This document shows positions 36,189 through 37,883 of a stretch of DNA of 37,883 bases, piece after piece. Within the stretch, counting starts at the first letter, position 1, and every line of letters starts with the position of its first letter. Source of the stretch: Acidimicrobiales bacterium (GTDB lineage: Bacteria > Actinomycetota > Acidimicrobiia > Acidimicrobiales > Aldehydirespiratoraceae); contig JAJCXW010000216.1 of assembly GCA_029263235.1 (NCBI GenBank), positions 1 through 37,883 on the forward strand, given 5' to 3'. Both the position numbers and the translations under genes were made by a program. A model generated the notes under the pieces. It had not been told where the DNA came from, did not search any database, and saw only the letters and a list, made by a program, of their open reading frames with translations.

Positions 36189-37049
36189 GTGAGCGAGTTG
36201 CTGGTGATAACGGGTATGTCGGGCGCCGGGCGTAGCCAGGCCGCCAACAATCTCGAGGACCTCGGTTGGTTCGTGATGGACAACCTTCCTCCGAGTCTCA
36301 TTCCCAAGGTCGCTGAGCTCGCCGAAGGCACCGGAGCCAGCGATCGTCTGGCGCTCGTGGTCGGATCGGGGCGTTACCACGAGGAGGTCGTGCCTCTCGT
36401 TTCTGATCTGCGTTCAGGGTTCGATCGTCTGAGACTGCTCTACCTCGACGCCTCCACCGAAGTGTTGGTGCGCCGTTATGAGTCCACCCGTCGCCGTCAT
36501 CCATTTGCCGACACCGAGACCGAGACTCGCACCCTCACCGAGTTGATCGAGGCCGAACGCATTGCGCTCGAACCCCTACGCAGCGGCGCCGATCTGGTGA
36601 TCGACACGTCTGACCTCAACGTGCATCAGCTTCGCGACCGAGTCCGTGAAGCGTTTGCCGACGAGGACGCCGGACCAACGATGCGGGCGTCCGTGGTGTC
36701 GTTCGGCTACAAGCACGGCCTTCCTCTCGACGTCGACATGGTGTTCGACTGTCGGTTCCTGCCCAATCCTCATTGGGTTGAGGAGCTTCGCCCTCTCACC
36801 GGCCTCGACGAACCGGTCTCGCGCTACGTGCTCGAGCAGCCGGTCACCGGAGCCTTTCTCGCCCGCTTCGAACGGCTCTTGGCGCTCACGCTTCCGTTCT
36901 ATGAGCAAGAGGGCAAGTCGTATCTGACCATCGCCTTCGGTTGCACCGGCGGGCACCATCGATCGGTGGCTCTGGCCGAACGAGTCGCCGAGATTCTCGA
37001 CCGTCATGGCTATCCGGCTTCGGTGGTCCACCGGGACGTGGAGAAGTGA
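36189..37049 (+). CDS. rapZ: RapZ-like nucleotide-binding protein
   Basis: LLVITGMSGAGRSQAANNLEDLGWFVMDNLPPSLIPKVAEL, FGYKHGLPLDVDMVFDCRFLPNPHWVEELRPLTG, LTIAFGCTGGHHRSVALAERVAE. Start GTG 36189 with TACGAT 9 nt upstream. Confidence 0.95.
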   Translation: MSELLVITGMSGAGRSQAANNLEDLGWFVMDNLPPSLIPKVAELAEGTGASDRLALVVGSGRYHEEVVPLVSDLRSGFDRLRLLYLDASTEVLVRRYESTRRRHPFADTETETRTLTELIEAERIALEPLRSGADLVIDTSDLNVHQLRDRVREAFADEDAGPTMRASVVSFGYKHGLPLDVDMVFDCRFLPNPHWVEELRPLTGLDEPVSRYVLEQPVTGAFLARFERLLALTLPFYEQEGKSYLTIAFGCTGGHHRSVALAERVAEILDRHGYPASVVHRDVEK

Positions 37050-37883
37050 CCAGACCAGTGGAGCGGGTGGTGGCCATCGGCGGCGGCCACGGGCTTGCTG
37101 CAACCCTCGAAGGGCTCGCCACATGGTGCACCGAAGTCACCGCCGTGGTGTCGGTGGCCGACGATGGGGGCTCGAGCGGCCGGCTTCGTCGCGATCTCGG
37201 GATACCGGCGCCCGGCGACATGAGGCGGTGTCTGGCGGCGCTGACCCCACCGGGTCTACCCCGTGATGCCCTGGAGCACCGATTCGCCGGCGGCGATCTC
37301 GACGGCCACGCTGCCGGCAATATCTGGCTGGCTGCGCTGCTGGAGTCGGCATCCGACACCGTGGAAGCACTCGATGCTCTTGCCTCGATGGTGGGAGCCC
37401 GTGGTCGGATATTGCCGGCGACTCACGGTTCGGTCGATTTGCTTGCCCACACCGGCCACGGGGTCGTGCAGGGGCAGGTCGCGGTGGCCTCCACGATCGG
37501 CGTTCAGCGTGTCTCCACTCAGCCGACCGACCCGCCGGTCCCGGCCGAGGTTGTGGCGGCCATTGCCGATGCCGATGCGGTGGTCGTGGGGCCGGGCTCA
37601 TTGTTCACCAGCGTCCTGGCGGCCTTGGTGCCTGGTGTGCTGCGTGCCATTGAGGCCAGCGAGGCCCTGGTGGTCTACGTCGCCAATCTCGACCCCGAAA
37701 GCGACGAGACACGGAGCTTCTCGCTGGCCGATCACCTCAACGCGGTGTCCCGTCATGGGTTACAACCCGATGTCGTACTGGCCGACCGGGCCGAGGTCAA
37801 CAGTTCGCAGCACGACGCCTTTCCCACAGACTTCGAGTTGGTGTTTCGTACTGTCGCCCAACCGAATAGTTTTCTCCATGATG
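37046..37883 (+). CDS. yvcK: YvcK/CofD-like gluconeogenesis factor, truncated by the window end
   Basis: Translated from GTG 37046: VVAIGGGHGLAATLEGLATWCTEVTAVVSVADDGGSSGRLRRDLGIPAPGDMRRCLAAL…GPGSLFTSVLAALVPGVLRAI. GTGA overlap with rapZ. Confidence 0.95.
   Translation, partial: MTRPVERVVAIGGGHGLAATLEGLATWCTEVTAVVSVADDGGSSGRLRRDLGIPAPGDMRRCLAALTPPGLPRDALEHRFAGGDLDGHAAGNIWLAALLESASDTVEALDALASMVGARGRILPATHGSVDLLAHTGHGVVQGQVAVASTIGVQRVSTQPTDPPVPAEVVAAIADADAVVVGPGSLFTSVLAALVPGVLRAIEASEALVVYVANLDPESDETRSFSLADHLNAVSRHGLQPDVVLADRAEVNSSQHDAFPTDFELVFRTVAQPNSFLHD

Noticed and set aside
1-37883. CRISPR arrays, tRNA/rRNA genes, transposases, integrases, toxin-antitoxin or phage genes
   Set aside because: None recognised on reading the sequence and ORF translations; the accessory modules carry no visible mobility genes.

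Overview
High-GC actinobacterial chromosome segment (gene content suggests Acidimicrobiia-like, which is inference). From memory of M. tuberculosis gene order, the backbone matches pdtaR-polA-rpsA-coaE-uvrB-MFS-uvrA joined to uvrC-rapZ-yvcK. Three modules interrupt this backbone. (1) A Tad/Flp pilus locus lies between rpsA and coaE: CpaB-like, CpaE, CpaF, a VWA-TadB fusion, TadC, a GT-C-like membrane protein, a NarL-type histidine kinase/regulator pair and a Flp pilin. (2) A surface-glycan cassette lies between uvrA and uvrC: a sugar transferase, three glycosyltransferases, an FkbM-like methyltransferase and a flippase. (3) A membrane-anchored beta-propeller and a methyltransferase lie between uvrC and rapZ. 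Regulatory features read directly from the sequence: a perfect Cheo/SOS-box palindrome (CGAACACGTGTTCG) just upstream of uvrA; TANNNT-like -10 elements placed 6-9 nt before many start codons, suggesting leaderless mRNAs; an intrinsic terminator after rpsA; tandem hairpins in the rpsA leader; a hairpin whose loop holds the flp stop codon; and a 34-bp imperfect palindrome filling the coaE/MFS gap. No tRNA, rRNA, CRISPR array, transposase or integrase was recognised. All family assignments come from reading motifs; no database search was run.
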